A stretch of 33,278 bases of DNA, from the NCBI GenBank assembly GCA_012026855.1, contig VEOV01000332.1, positions 1-33,278 of the forward strand, read 5' to 3'. Positions within the stretch are counted from its first letter, which is position 1. Every line of letters starts with the position of its first letter. Shown piece after piece: positions 11,380-20,760 of this stretch. A model generated the notes under the pieces. It was not told where the DNA came from. It saw only the letters and a list, made by a program, of their open reading frames with translations, and made no database searches. Position numbers and translations under genes: made by a program. The stretch comes from Geobacter sp. (GTDB lineage Bacteria > Desulfobacterota > Desulfuromonadia > Geobacterales > DSM-12255).

Positions 11380-12192
11380 TCAGTACACCACATTGCGCTT
11401 CGGCGCTGTGCCGGCCAGCACCTGGGCCAACGCCTTCTGGTTGTCGGCGGCAATCAGCAGATAGCGGGGGAGCTTCATGATGCTGTCGCCGGCAGTGGCG
11501 TGGCGACGCTCGATGGAGAAAGTGGCGATGTAGCCGGCCGCAGTGGCCTTCTGGATCAGCTGATCGTCGTAGATGCCGAAAGGCCAGGCCAGCAGATCGA
11601 CCTTGGTGCCGACCTCTTTCTCGATCTTGTCCTTGGCCTTTTTCAGCTGGGTCTCCACCAGTTTGTCGTAATCCGCCGGTTTGAGTTTCCTTTTTTCCCG
11701 CTTGAAGTTCGGGTGCCAGTAGGTGTGGGACTGGAAATCGAACAGGCCGGTCTTCTTCAGTTCCCTGATCTGGTCCCAGGTCATGGCATACTTGGCATTG
11801 GAAACGGCCGACGGGTAGATGAACACCGTCACCGGCACATTGTACTTTTTCACCAGCGGCAGCATGTCGCTGTAGACGGTTTTATGGGCATCGTCCTCAA
11901 CAATGACCACCGATTTCGCCGGTGGCGCCGGCGCCTTTTTCTGGTACCAGTCGATCAGGCGGCGCAGGGGAATGACGGTGTAGCCGTTCTCCTTGAGGTA
12001 TTTCAGGTGGGATTCAAAAGTGGCAGTGGTCATGGTCATGCTGTCGGCCACAGTCGGGCCGAGGCGGTGGTAGAGCAGGATGGGGACCCCGCTTGCTGCT
12101 GGGGGAGCCGGTGCGGCCATGGCCGGTGCAGCCATGGCCGGTGCAGCCAGAAAAAGGGTGTAGAACAGGAGCGCAGTAAAGAGACGAACCAT
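11380..12192 (-). CDS. Polysaccharide deacetylase family protein (secreted)
   Basis: Signal peptide; VPILLYHRLGP, KSVVIVEDDAHKTVYSDMLPL, DFQSHTYWHPNF, LLAWPFGIYDDQLIQKATAAGY (NodB-homology motifs). Confidence 0.9.
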   Translation of the reverse strand: MVRLFTALLFYTLFLAAPAMAAPAMAAPAPPAASGVPILLYHRLGPTVADSMTMTTATFESHLKYLKENGYTVIPLRRLIDWYQKKAPAPPAKSVVIVEDDAHKTVYSDMLPLVKKYNVPVTVFIYPSAVSNAKYAMTWDQIRELKKTGLFDFQSHTYWHPNFKREKRKLKPADYDKLVETQLKKAKDKIEKEVGTKVDLLAWPFGIYDDQLIQKATAAGYIATFSIERRHATAGDSIMKLPRYLLIAADNQKALAQVLAGTAPKRNVVY

Positions 12193-12197
12193 TGAGA

Positions 12198-12224
12198 AAA
12201 ACCTCCATTGAAATCGGAGGTTTT
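12198..12224 (-). terminator. Hairpin AAAACCTCC-9nt-GGAGGTTTT followed by T-rich tract on minus strand; probable uup terminator overlapping the deacetylase Shine-Dalgarno
   Basis: 9-bp perfect stem; minus-strand 3' arm GGAGGTTTT then TCTCA-ATG of the deacetylase. Confidence 0.7.
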
Positions 12225-12249
12225 GTATAGCAGATTTCCTGAAGAAAAG

Positions 12250-14145
12250 CTATTGCCCTCTCAAGGTTTCCAGCTCTTCCCAGCGCTCGTAAACCACCAG
12301 CAGCTCGGTTTCCAGAGCCCCCAGCCGGTCATTGACAACCGTGATCTCCGCTCCGGCAGTTTTGTAGAACTCCGGGTCGGCCAGCCGGGTGTGCAGCGCC
12401 GCCTGCTCGGCCTCCAGCAAGGCGATCTTCTCCGGCAGCGTCTCCAGCTCACGCTCTTCCTTGAAGGTCAGCTTACGGGGCTTTTCCTTTTCCGGCCGGC
12501 CCTTCTCCGGTTGTTTGACCGCTTTCACCGCGGCAGGCACCTCGGCCAGGCTTTCCCTGGTGCGGAGCCAGTCGTCATAGCCCCCCACATTGTCGCTGAC
12601 CCGGCCGTTGCCCTCCAGTGCCAGGGTCCGGGAGACGACATTGTTGAGGAACTCCCGGTCATGGCTCACCAGCAGCAGGGTGCCGCTGTACTCGGCCAGG
12701 ATATCCTCCAGTAGCTCCAGGGTTTCGGCATCCAGATCATTGGTCGGTTCGTCCAGCACCAGCAGGTTGGCCGGTTTGGTGAACAGTTTGGCCAGCAGCA
12801 ACCGGTTGCGCTCCCCGCCGGAGAGGATGTGCACCGGCGTGCGCGCCCGTTCCGGGGAGAAGAGGAAATCCTGCAGATAGCCGATGACATGGCGCTGCTT
12901 GCCGTTGATGGTGACGGTGTCGTTCCCTTCCCCAACATTCTCCTGCACGGTGGCGTTCATGTCCAGCTGGTCGCGCAGCTGGTCGAAATAAAGGATTTCG
13001 CGCCTTGTGCCGAGCCTGATTTCGCCGCTTTGCGGGGGGAGCTCCCCCAGTATGAGGCGCAGCAGGGTGGTCTTGCCGGTGCCGTTGGCGCCGATGATGC
13101 CGATCCGGTCGCCACGCATTACCGTGGTGGAGAGCCCGGCAATAACCGGGGTGTCGTTGTAGCCGAAGGTGACATTCTCCAGTTCGGCCACCATGGCGCC
13201 GGAACGTCCCCCCTCCTGCAGCTGGAGCTTGGCCACCCCCTGCCGGTCACGCCGCTGGCGGTACTCTTCCCGCAGCGCCTTCAACGCCCGTACCCGCCCT
13301 TCGTTCCTGGTGCGGCGCGCCTTGATCCCCTGCCTGATCCAGGCCTCTTCCGCGGCCAGCTTCTTGTCGAACAGCGCCTGGCGGGTGATCTCCGCATCCA
13401 GCAGCGCTTCGCGCCGTTCCACAAAGGTGTCATAGCCGCAGGTGAAGGCGTAGAGCCTCCCCCGGTCCAGCTCGGCCACCCTGGTGGCCAGCTTCCGGGC
13501 AAAGGCCCGGTCGTGGGTGACGAACACCAACGCGGCGCTGCTTTTTTTCAGGAGCTCCTCCAGCCAGCCGATGGTTTCGATGTCGATATGGTTGGTCGGC
13601 TCATCCAGAATGAGCAGGTCCGGGGCGGCGATCAGCGCCCTGGCAAGCAGGACGCGGCGTTTCGTACCGCCCGAGAGTTCGCTGAAAGCGGCTTCCGCCG
13701 GGAGGGAAAGGGAATCGAGCAGCCGTTCCACCTCCTGATGGAGCGTCCAGCCCCCCTCCTCTTCCAGGCGGTGCTGCAATGTTTCCAGTTCTTCCAGCAG
13801 CCTGGCGCTGCTCTCCCTTGCCAGGTGCTGGGCCAGGTTGTGGTAGTCGGTGAGGAGTCTGGCCGCATCCCCCATGCCGGCGGCTACAATGTCGAACACC
13901 GTGCCGTCAAGCCCCGGGGGCGCTTCCTGGGGGAGGGAGGCAATCTTCACCCCCTGCTGGCGGTGGATATCGCCGCTGTCCGGGGGGAGTTCACCGCTAA
14001 GCAGCTTGAGAAGGGTCGATTTGCCGCTGCCGTTGCGCCCCATGAGGCAGAGCCGGTCTCCGGGTTCGATCTGCAGGGAGATGCCGTCAAAGACCGGCGC
14101 GGCGCCGAAAGAGAGGGTGATTTTCTGTAAAGAAATGAGGGCCAA
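12250..14145 (-). CDS. uup: ABC-F family ATPase, Uup-type
   Basis: Two ABC cassettes (GRNGSGKSTLLKLL; GANGTGKTTLLRLI; two LSGG signatures) and a C-terminal charged coiled-coil (KLTFKEERELETLPEKIALLEAEQ). Confidence 0.88.
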   Translation of the reverse strand: MALISLQKITLSFGAAPVFDGISLQIEPGDRLCLMGRNGSGKSTLLKLLSGELPPDSGDIHRQQGVKIASLPQEAPPGLDGTVFDIVAAGMGDAARLLTDYHNLAQHLARESSARLLEELETLQHRLEEEGGWTLHQEVERLLDSLSLPAEAAFSELSGGTKRRVLLARALIAAPDLLILDEPTNHIDIETIGWLEELLKKSSAALVFVTHDRAFARKLATRVAELDRGRLYAFTCGYDTFVERREALLDAEITRQALFDKKLAAEEAWIRQGIKARRTRNEGRVRALKALREEYRQRRDRQGVAKLQLQEGGRSGAMVAELENVTFGYNDTPVIAGLSTTVMRGDRIGIIGANGTGKTTLLRLILGELPPQSGEIRLGTRREILYFDQLRDQLDMNATVQENVGEGNDTVTINGKQRHVIGYLQDFLFSPERARTPVHILSGGERNRLLLAKLFTKPANLLVLDEPTNDLDAETLELLEDILAEYSGTLLLVSHDREFLNNVVSRTLALEGNGRVSDNVGGYDDWLRTRESLAEVPAAVKAVKQPEKGRPEKEKPRKLTFKEERELETLPEKIALLEAEQAALHTRLADPEFYKTAGAEITVVNDRLGALETELLVVYERWEELETLRGQ

Positions 14146-14261
14146 GAGATTCTCCGGAATTGCTGCGGCAAGATTCGGCCATCCTACAGCTACCTGGCCG
14201 GATCGTCAACCGCAGAGGCGTTGCAGACCCGTGGCAGCGGTTTCCCCTGTTGACCTGAAGG

Positions 14262-15020
14262 CTAGCCCAGTTTTTTGACAAAGCTCCGGATCCGTCGCGC
14301 ATTGGTCCCCACGTCACTGATACCGACCCGGGAGACCGAACGGATGTCCACCAGCGACCGGTTGCCAGCCGGTGCGACCCGAATGACGATATCGTCCCTG
14401 AAGCCGAACCAGAAGGTGGTGTCGGTCGCCTCGATCCGCCCCTCCGCGGGAACGGCGGCGACTATCTGCCACCCCATGGAGTTGGCCGCGGCCAGGGTCT
14501 TGTCAAAGGCAACGGCCATGGGGAGATCGAGCACCACGGTCTTGATATCGGGATAACCCTGGCGCTGGAGGGCGGCGATTTCCTGGCCGCCGTAGCTGGC
14601 CGGATTGGGGCTCCCCTGTCGGAGCGGCATGACTGCCACAAACGGAGGAGGATTGGCTGTGTCGGTGGAGATGTCGTGGATGCGGGGGAGCCTGCCGGCC
14701 GTCAGTTTCCAGCTTGCCGGTACGGCAGTGAGGGCGGCGCTACCGACCAATGCCAGTAGGGTCAGGAGCAGCCCGATGCGGCGACTACTTCTGAAAGAGT
14801 GGATGGCTGCGGCAAGGGAGACCAAGGCTGCAGCAGAGCCACAGTAGGCGCCGTAGCGGAGCAGGTCGAAGCCGGTGCGAAAGTGCCAGAGCCCCAGACG
14901 GGTGCCAAAGCCGGCGGCTGCCATCAGGAGTGCTGCCACGACGAGGAAAAAGATTCCGGCCAGGGGGAGCAACAGCCCTCTGCCGGTCGAAATATCGCTG
15001 TCTGCCGAACGGTCGTTCAT
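14262..15020 (-). CDS. DUF1499 domain membrane protein
   Basis: Hydrophobic N-terminal helices then LPRIHDISTDTANPPPFVAV...DTTFWFGFRDDIVIRV...VDIRSVSRVGISDVGTNARRIRSF. Start at ATG 15020 with GGAGGTGA upstream rather than ORF start 15128. Confidence 0.85.
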   Translation of the reverse strand: MNDRSADSDISTGRGLLLPLAGIFFLVVAALLMAAAGFGTRLGLWHFRTGFDLLRYGAYCGSAAALVSLAAAIHSFRSSRRIGLLLTLLALVGSAALTAVPASWKLTAGRLPRIHDISTDTANPPPFVAVMPLRQGSPNPASYGGQEIAALQRQGYPDIKTVVLDLPMAVAFDKTLAAANSMGWQIVAAVPAEGRIEATDTTFWFGFRDDIVIRVAPAGNRSLVDIRSVSRVGISDVGTNARRIRSFVKKLG

Positions 15021-15167
15021 AATTCCATCACCTCCGGAATTATCTTCTGTTTCACAGTTCCAGTGTACCACGGAAGGCGGGTGGAGCGTGATGTTTCCGG
15101 CGGCTTCCGGAGGGTGGCAGTGGGTCATTGAGCTTGGTGTGATTGTCGGTGTCTGGAGAGTGCCTTA

Positions 15168-15278
15168 GGGGCATTTCGTCTTAATTCCTGTGAAATGAAG
15201 CGTCAACAGCAGATACTGTCTGAGCGCAGCGAGTTTATCTGCTGTAGCTGAATGAGCTTGGAATTACAGAAATGGCCC
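15168..15278. repeat. Intergenic inverted-repeat element (about 111 bp) with nested stems
   Basis: Outer arms GGGGCATTTC..TTAATTCC / GGAATTA..GAAATGGCCC (imperfect); inner perfect 10-bp stem ACAGCAGATA (15206-15215) / TATCTGCTGT (15236-15245). Confidence 0.75.
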
Positions 15279-15316
15279 GTCAGCACGAAGCCAGACGCCG
15301 GCAATCACGCCAAGCG

Positions 15317-16729
15317 TCACTCGGCGCAGCAGGAGAGGCGGCTGATGTCCCGGCTAAACCCCTGGGCGCAGAGCCGGAGTCCTTCGCCGATGGAAGGGTA
15401 GACATGCATGGTGGCGGCCAGATCGTCCACCGTGGCCTTCAGCCGCAGCGCCAGGGAGGCTTCGTTGATCATGTCCGCTCCCCGGTGGCAGATCAGGTGA
15501 ACCCCCAGCAGACGGACGCTGGGACGGTCGGCGATCATCTTGATGACCCCGTCGGTCTGGCCGACGACATGGGCCTTGGGGATGGCGCTGACCGGCATGA
15601 CATTCACCATGCAGTCGAAACCGGCAGCGCGGGCCTCTGCTTCGCCATAGCCGGCCATGGCGACCTCCGGGTCGGTGAAGATGGCCATGGGAGCGGCCAG
15701 GTAATCCATGCTGCAGCCACAGGAGGCGTTGAACATGTCATCCACGGCCACAATTCCTTCCCTGGCCCCTACCGTGGCAATCATCAGCCTGCCGACCACA
15801 TCGCCGGCCGCCCAGATTCCCGCTACCGAGGTGCGCATCTGACCATCCACCTGGATAAAGCCTTTACGGTCAACAGTTACCCCGACCTCCTCCAGGCCGA
15901 TGCCGTCAGTGGCAGGCAGGGTGCCGGCTGCCAGCAGAATCCGCTCGCAGGTATATTTATGGCGATGGTCCCCCTGGTCGGCATGGACCACGTTCAGTTC
16001 CCCCAGCCTGTCCACGGAACAGAAACTGACATTGGTCGCCACCTTGAGCCCTTCGGCAGTCAGCACGGCTTCGAGGGCGGCCGACAGCTCAGGCTCAACG
16101 GCCGGCAGCAGGCGCGGCCCATGTTCAAGAATGGTGACCCGGCACCCCAGGCGGTGATACATCTGGCCAAGCTCAACCGCCACCACCCCGCCGCCGATGA
16201 TGACCAGTGATGTCGGCAGCTTTTTCAGGAGCAGGGCGCTCCGGCTGGTGAGATAGTTGCAACGCTCCAGCCCGGGCAGGGGCGGGATGCGCGGTGTGCC
16301 CCCCATGGCCAGCAGAATCCGCTCCGCTGTGTAGTTCTGCCCATCACAGGTGACGGTCCGGCTGTCAACCAGCCGGGCGGTCCCCTTGACCAGCTGCAGA
16401 CCCTCCATGCCGGCAAGCACATTGAGATAGCGTTCCTGGCGCAGTTCAGCAACGACCGTTTCCCGATGGCGGAAGAGCCGCTCCGCATCCGGCGTGCTGT
16501 TGTCGTCGTCGCGGCCCATCCCCAACCGGGCGCCACGGCCGGCCTCATGTTTGAAAAGGGCTGCATGAATCAGCGTTTTGCTGGGGATGCAGCCCCAATT
16601 GATGCAGGTTCCGCCCAGGACACTCTTTTCGAACATCAAAACCCTGGCGCCGTAACTCGTGGCACGCAGAGCCGCCGCAAAAGCGGTCGAGCCTGAGCCG
16701 ATAATTATGAGATCTGCTTGTGCAGCCAT
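15317..16729 (-). CDS. Mercuric reductase-like pyridine nucleotide-disulfide oxidoreductase (no N-terminal HMA domain)
   Basis: Redox motif GGTCINWGCIPSK, FAD/NAD Rossmann motifs, C-terminal CAQGFSRDISRLSCCAE with the MerA-type vicinal Cys pair. Confidence 0.85.
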   Translation of the reverse strand: MAAQADLIIIGSGSTAFAAALRATSYGARVLMFEKSVLGGTCINWGCIPSKTLIHAALFKHEAGRGARLGMGRDDDNSTPDAERLFRHRETVVAELRQERYLNVLAGMEGLQLVKGTARLVDSRTVTCDGQNYTAERILLAMGGTPRIPPLPGLERCNYLTSRSALLLKKLPTSLVIIGGGVVAVELGQMYHRLGCRVTILEHGPRLLPAVEPELSAALEAVLTAEGLKVATNVSFCSVDRLGELNVVHADQGDHRHKYTCERILLAAGTLPATDGIGLEEVGVTVDRKGFIQVDGQMRTSVAGIWAAGDVVGRLMIATVGAREGIVAVDDMFNASCGCSMDYLAAPMAIFTDPEVAMAGYGEAEARAAGFDCMVNVMPVSAIPKAHVVGQTDGVIKMIADRPSVRLLGVHLICHRGADMINEASLALRLKATVDDLAATMHVYPSIGEGLRLCAQGFSRDISRLSCCAE

Positions 16730-16747
16730 CTACTCCCTCCGGAAAAG

Positions 16748-17107
16748 TCAGACTATCGGGTTACCCCTGGTCTCCACATCATAGATATGCATGACCGTTT
16801 CCGGCGTGAAAACACAGACCTCGGTCTGTCGGCCGTTTTTCCCCTCGTGGACCCATTCCACCACGTCACCTTTCGTTTCGTGCCGCAGAGCTATCCGCCT
16901 GCCGCAGACCCGTTCGACTTCATGCCACATCTCCTCGGTGGTCAGCAGATCAAGTCCGTCGATCTCTTCGGATGTTTCGGCATTTTTGACAAAGCGGTCG
17001 ATCAGGTCATAGTCCAGAAAGTCGTTCTCCTTGCGCCACCACTTCACGAAACGATGCTCGTCACTTCTGAGCTTTTCCAAAGTACTGTAAATTTCCCGTC
17101 CTCTCAT
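16748..17107 (-). CDS. Hypothetical protein (119 aa)
   Basis: ORF with GGGGG ribosome-binding site near ATG 17107; directly upstream of and co-oriented with the MerA-like gene. Confidence 0.7.
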   Translation of the reverse strand: MRGREIYSTLEKLRSDEHRFVKWWRKENDFLDYDLIDRFVKNAETSEEIDGLDLLTTEEMWHEVERVCGRRIALRHETKGDVVEWVHEGKNGRQTEVCVFTPETVMHIYDVETRGNPIV

Positions 17108-17292
17108 GACCTACCCCCTTTGCTCGCCTGTTAGCGGCGAACAGATTGCTTCCTATGTAAATATTATACACCCGGTCTAGCGAAATTCAGTGCAGAATAC
17201 TGACAATAACCTTTGCCCCGCTCCTTGCCTTTCCCGGTCGTTCATGCTAAAAACTAGCGTTCATTCGCACCATTAACATCACTGGAGCTGTC

Positions 17293-17580
17293 ATGAGAAT
17301 TACCCGCAAAGAGGTCGAGCATGTTGCCCTGCTGGCCCGCCTGAACCTTGCCGAAGGGGAGCTGGAGACGTTTACCGGCCAGATGGATGCCATCCTTGCC
17401 TACGTGGACAAGCTGAACGAGCTGGATACCGACGGCATTGTGCCGACTTCCCATGCCGTGCCGATGGAGAACGCTTTCCGGGCTGACGAAGTACGGCCGT
17501 CCATTGGCACAGACAATGCCCTGGCCAATGCACCTGACAGGATTGAAGCCTTCTTCCGCGTACCCAAGGTAATTGAGTAG
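17293..17580 (+). CDS. gatC: Asp-tRNA(Asn)/Glu-tRNA(Gln) amidotransferase subunit C
   Basis: MRITRKEVEHVALLARLNLAEGELETFTGQMDAILAYVDKLNELDT; adjacent gatA/gatB. Confidence 0.96.
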   Translation: MRITRKEVEHVALLARLNLAEGELETFTGQMDAILAYVDKLNELDTDGIVPTSHAVPMENAFRADEVRPSIGTDNALANAPDRIEAFFRVPKVIE

Positions 17581-17585
17581 CAAAA

Positions 17586-17737
17586 GTGACGGCGCGAGCC
17601 GGATCGAACGGAAACAGCCGGGGCTTCCGAGATGACGTAAAAAGCGCCTGACTGCCTGACATGATGACAGCTGTCGAAGTCGGCACTGCGGGTATGGAAG
17701 CAGAGGCGTTGCAGTGAGAGCCGGTTCGCGCCGTTAC
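17586..17737. repeat. Inverted-repeat element between gatC and gatA
   Basis: GTGACGGCGCGAGCCGG (17586-17602) pairs with CCGGTTCGCGCCGTTAC (17721-17737), 17 bp with two G-U wobbles in the plus-strand RNA. Confidence 0.85.
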
Positions 17738-17785
17738 AATACTCGAAATAATTGAGATTTCCCCCAAATTTGGAGAATTTTGCCA

Positions 17786-19243
17786 ATGGAACTTTTTGAT
17801 CTGACCATTCACGAGCTGCACGCCAAGTTGAAAACGAAGGAAATCTCCTCGGTGGAGGCAACCAAAGCCTGTCTGCAGCGCATTGAAGCGACCGATGAAC
17901 GGGTGAACGCCTTCATCACCGTTACTGCCGATTCGGCGCTGCAAGCGGCTGCCGCGGCTGACAGCCGGATCGCCCGGGGGGAGATGGACCTCCTTACCGG
18001 CATCCCGCTGGCGCTCAAGGATATCTTCCTCACCAAAGGGATCAGGACCACCTGCGCCTCGAAGATTCTGGCGGATTTCACCCCCCCTTACGACGCCACC
18101 TCCTGGGGCAGGCTGCAGCAGCGGGGCGCCGTCCTGCTTGGCAAGCTGAACCAGGACGAGTTCGCCATGGGCTCCTCCTGCGAGTCCAGCGCCTTCGGGG
18201 CAACCCGCAACCCCTGGAACCTGGAGTGCATTCCCGGCGGCTCTTCCGGCGGCTCGGCCGCTGCCATTGCCGCCCAACAGGCCATTGCCACCCTGGGGAC
18301 CGATACCGGCGGCTCCATCCGCCAGCCAGCCTCCCACTGTGGCTGCGTCGGCCTGAAGCCGACCTATGGCCGGGTCTCCCGCTACGGCGTCATTGCCTAT
18401 GCTTCCTCCCTTGACCAGGTCGGCCCCATGACTCGTGACGTACGCGATGCCGCCATCATGCTCGGTGCCATTGCCGGCCACGATCCTCTGGACTCCACCA
18501 GTGTCGACTGCGCCGTGCCCGATTACACCGCTGGGCTGCAAGGCGACCTTAAAGGGGTCAAAATCGGCCTCCCCAAAGAGTACTACATCGACGGTCTTGA
18601 CCCGGATGTGAAGAGCGCCATGGACCGGGCCATTGCCACCTACCGCGCCCTCGGTGCCGAGTTTGTCGACATCTCCCTCCCCAACACCGATTACGCCGTG
18701 GCCTGCTACTACCTGATCGCCACTGCCGAGGCCAGCTCCAACCTGGCCCGTTACGACGGCGTTCGCTTCGGTCATCGCGCCGCTGACGCCAAATCCCTGG
18801 CCGAAATGTACCGCCAAACCCGGGCCGAGGGGTTCGGCACAGAAGTGAAGCGGCGGATCATGATCGGCACCTACGCCCTCTCTTCCGGCTATTACGACGC
18901 CTACTACATCAAGGCCCAGAAAGTGCGGACGCTGATCATGCAGGACTTCCTCAAGGCGTTCGAATCAGTGGATGTCATCCTCACCCCGGTGGCGCCGACC
19001 CCGGCCTTCAAGGTCGGCGAAAAGACCGCCGATCCGCTCCAGATGTACCTGTCCGACATCTTCACCATCCCGGTCAACCTGGCTGGCACCTGCGCCATGT
19101 CCATCCCGGCCGGCAGCAGCGCCGCGGGCCTTCCCATCGGCTTGCAGCTGATCGGCAAGCCGTTCGGCGAGGCAGAGATCATCCGCGCTGCCTATGCCTT
19201 CGAGCAGGCGACCGAGTGGCACAGACAAAAGGCGCAGCTCTAA
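17786..19243 (+). CDS. gatA: Asp-tRNA(Asn)/Glu-tRNA(Gln) amidotransferase subunit A
   Basis: Amidase signature [38 protein letters not shown] 17786 with GGAGAA upstream. Confidence 0.97.
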   Translation: MELFDLTIHELHAKLKTKEISSVEATKACLQRIEATDERVNAFITVTADSALQAAAAADSRIARGEMDLLTGIPLALKDIFLTKGIRTTCASKILADFTPPYDATSWGRLQQRGAVLLGKLNQDEFAMGSSCESSAFGATRNPWNLECIPGGSSGGSAAAIAAQQAIATLGTDTGGSIRQPASHCGCVGLKPTYGRVSRYGVIAYASSLDQVGPMTRDVRDAAIMLGAIAGHDPLDSTSVDCAVPDYTAGLQGDLKGVKIGLPKEYYIDGLDPDVKSAMDRAIATYRALGAEFVDISLPNTDYAVACYYLIATAEASSNLARYDGVRFGHRAADAKSLAEMYRQTRAEGFGTEVKRRIMIGTYALSSGYYDAYYIKAQKVRTLIMQDFLKAFESVDVILTPVAPTPAFKVGEKTADPLQMYLSDIFTIPVNLAGTCAMSIPAGSSAAGLPIGLQLIGKPFGEAEIIRAAYAFEQATEWHRQKAQL

Positions 19244-19264
19244 ATACTTCCGGAGAATTGATAT

Positions 19265-20704
19265 ATGAAATACCAACCAGTCATCGGCCTCGAAGTCCAC
19301 GTCCAGCTGAAAACCAACACCAAGATCTTCTGCGGTTGCTCGACCCAGTTCGGCTCTGAGCCCAACTCCCAGACCTGCCCGGTCTGCCTCGGCCTGCCCG
19401 GCGCCCTGCCGGTGCTGAACGAAAAGGTGGTGGATTACGCCATCAGGGCCGGCCTGGCCACCCCCTGCCAAATTGCCCCCCGCTCGGTCTTTGCCCGGAA
19501 GAACTACTTCTATCCCGACCTCCCCAAAGGCTACCAGATCAGCCAGTACGAGCTCCCCATCTGCGAGCATGGCCATCTGGACATCGAAGTGGACGGCGTC
19601 GGCAAACGGATCGGCATCACCAGAATCCATATGGAAGAGGATGCCGGCAAGCTGGTGCACAGCGACATTCCCGGCCTGGGGAGCGGCTCCGGCGTTGACC
19701 TCAATCGCGCCTGCACCCCGCTGCTGGAGATCGTCTCCGAGCCGGACATCCGCACCGCCGACGAAGCGGTCGCCTACCTGAAAAAACTGCACCAGATCGT
19801 GGTCTATCTCGGCATCTGTGACGGCAACATGGAAGAGGGGAGTTTCCGCTGCGACGCCAACGTCTCGGTCATGCCGGTCGGCTCCGACAAGTTCGGCACC
19901 CGCACCGAGACCAAGAACGTCAACTCCTTCCGTTTCGTCAAGCAGGCCATTGAGCATGAAATAGAGCGGCAGATCGAAGTTATCGAAGAGGGTGGCAAGA
20001 TCGTTCAGGAGACCCGCCTCTTTGACCCGGACAGCGGCACGACCCGCTCCATGCGGGGCAAGGAGGATGCCCACGACTATCGCTACTTCCCCGATCCGGA
20101 CCTGGTGCCCCTGGTCATCTCCCAGGACTGGGTCGAGGCGACCCGCCAAGGGATGCCGGAATTGCCGGAAGTGAAACTGGCCCGCTACCAGAGCGAGCTG
20201 GGCCTCTCCCTCTACGACGCCGAGGTGCTCACCGCAACCCGGCCCCTGGCGGCATACTACGAAGGGGGCCTGGCCGCCGGTGCCCAGCCCAAGGCTGCTG
20301 CCAACTGGGTCATGGGGGAAGTGACCCGAGGGCTGAACGACAACGGCCTGGAGATCGCCGACTGCCCGGTAGCACCGGCACTGCTGGCCGAACTGCTGGC
20401 CCTGATCGACAAGGGGACCATCTCCAACAAGATCGCCAAAACGGTCTTTGACGAGATGTGGCAGAATGGCGGCAACCCGGCCGACATCGTGGCTGCCAAG
20501 GGGCTGGTTCAGGTCTCCGACACCGGCGAGATCGAAAAGATCATCGACGAGATCATGGCTGCCAACATGGGGCAGGTGGAAGAGTTCCGCGGCGGCAAGG
20601 AGAAGGTTTTCGGCTTCTTCGTCGGCCAGGTGATGCGCGCATCCAAAGGGAAGGCCAACCCAGGGGTGGTCAACGACCTGCTGCTGGCCAAGCTGAAGGG
20701 GTAG
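19265..20704 (+). CDS. gatB: Asp-tRNA(Asn)/Glu-tRNA(Gln) amidotransferase subunit B
   Basis: [30 protein letters not shown]...[20 protein letters not shown]-terminal YqeY-like domain. Confidence 0.98.
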   Translation: MKYQPVIGLEVHVQLKTNTKIFCGCSTQFGSEPNSQTCPVCLGLPGALPVLNEKVVDYAIRAGLATPCQIAPRSVFARKNYFYPDLPKGYQISQYELPICEHGHLDIEVDGVGKRIGITRIHMEEDAGKLVHSDIPGLGSGSGVDLNRACTPLLEIVSEPDIRTADEAVAYLKKLHQIVVYLGICDGNMEEGSFRCDANVSVMPVGSDKFGTRTETKNVNSFRFVKQAIEHEIERQIEVIEEGGKIVQETRLFDPDSGTTRSMRGKEDAHDYRYFPDPDLVPLVISQDWVEATRQGMPELPEVKLARYQSELGLSLYDAEVLTATRPLAAYYEGGLAAGAQPKAAANWVMGEVTRGLNDNGLEIADCPVAPALLAELLALIDKGTISNKIAKTVFDEMWQNGGNPADIVAAKGLVQVSDTGEIEKIIDEIMAANMGQVEEFRGGKEKVFGFFVGQVMRASKGKANPGVVNDLLLAKLKG

Positions 20705-20724
20705 TACGAAATTGGCAACATCTG

Positions 20725-20743
20725 CCTGACCCGACTGGTCAGG
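20725..20743. other. Short hairpin CCTGACC-cgact-GGTCAGG between gatB and the downstream gene
   Basis: Perfect 7-bp stem, 5-nt loop; no U-tract follows, so not called a terminator. Confidence 0.5.
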
Positions 20744-20760
20744 ACGTAAGTGAGGCTAGT

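Noticed and set aside
12108-12150. 15-bp tandem repeat (ccggtgcagccatgg) in the deacetylase gene
   Set aside because: Encodes an APAMA-type Ala/Pro-rich stretch right after the signal peptide; probably ordinary slippage in a low-complexity linker.
12829-14130. 433-aa plus-strand ORF antisense to uup
   Set aside because: Shadow ORF of a strongly supported ABC-F gene; no recognisable domain.
17372-20149. Long minus-strand ORFs (481 aa and 394 aa) opposite gatA/gatB
   Set aside because: Antisense to well-conserved gat genes; composition typical of reverse-frame GC-rich artefacts.
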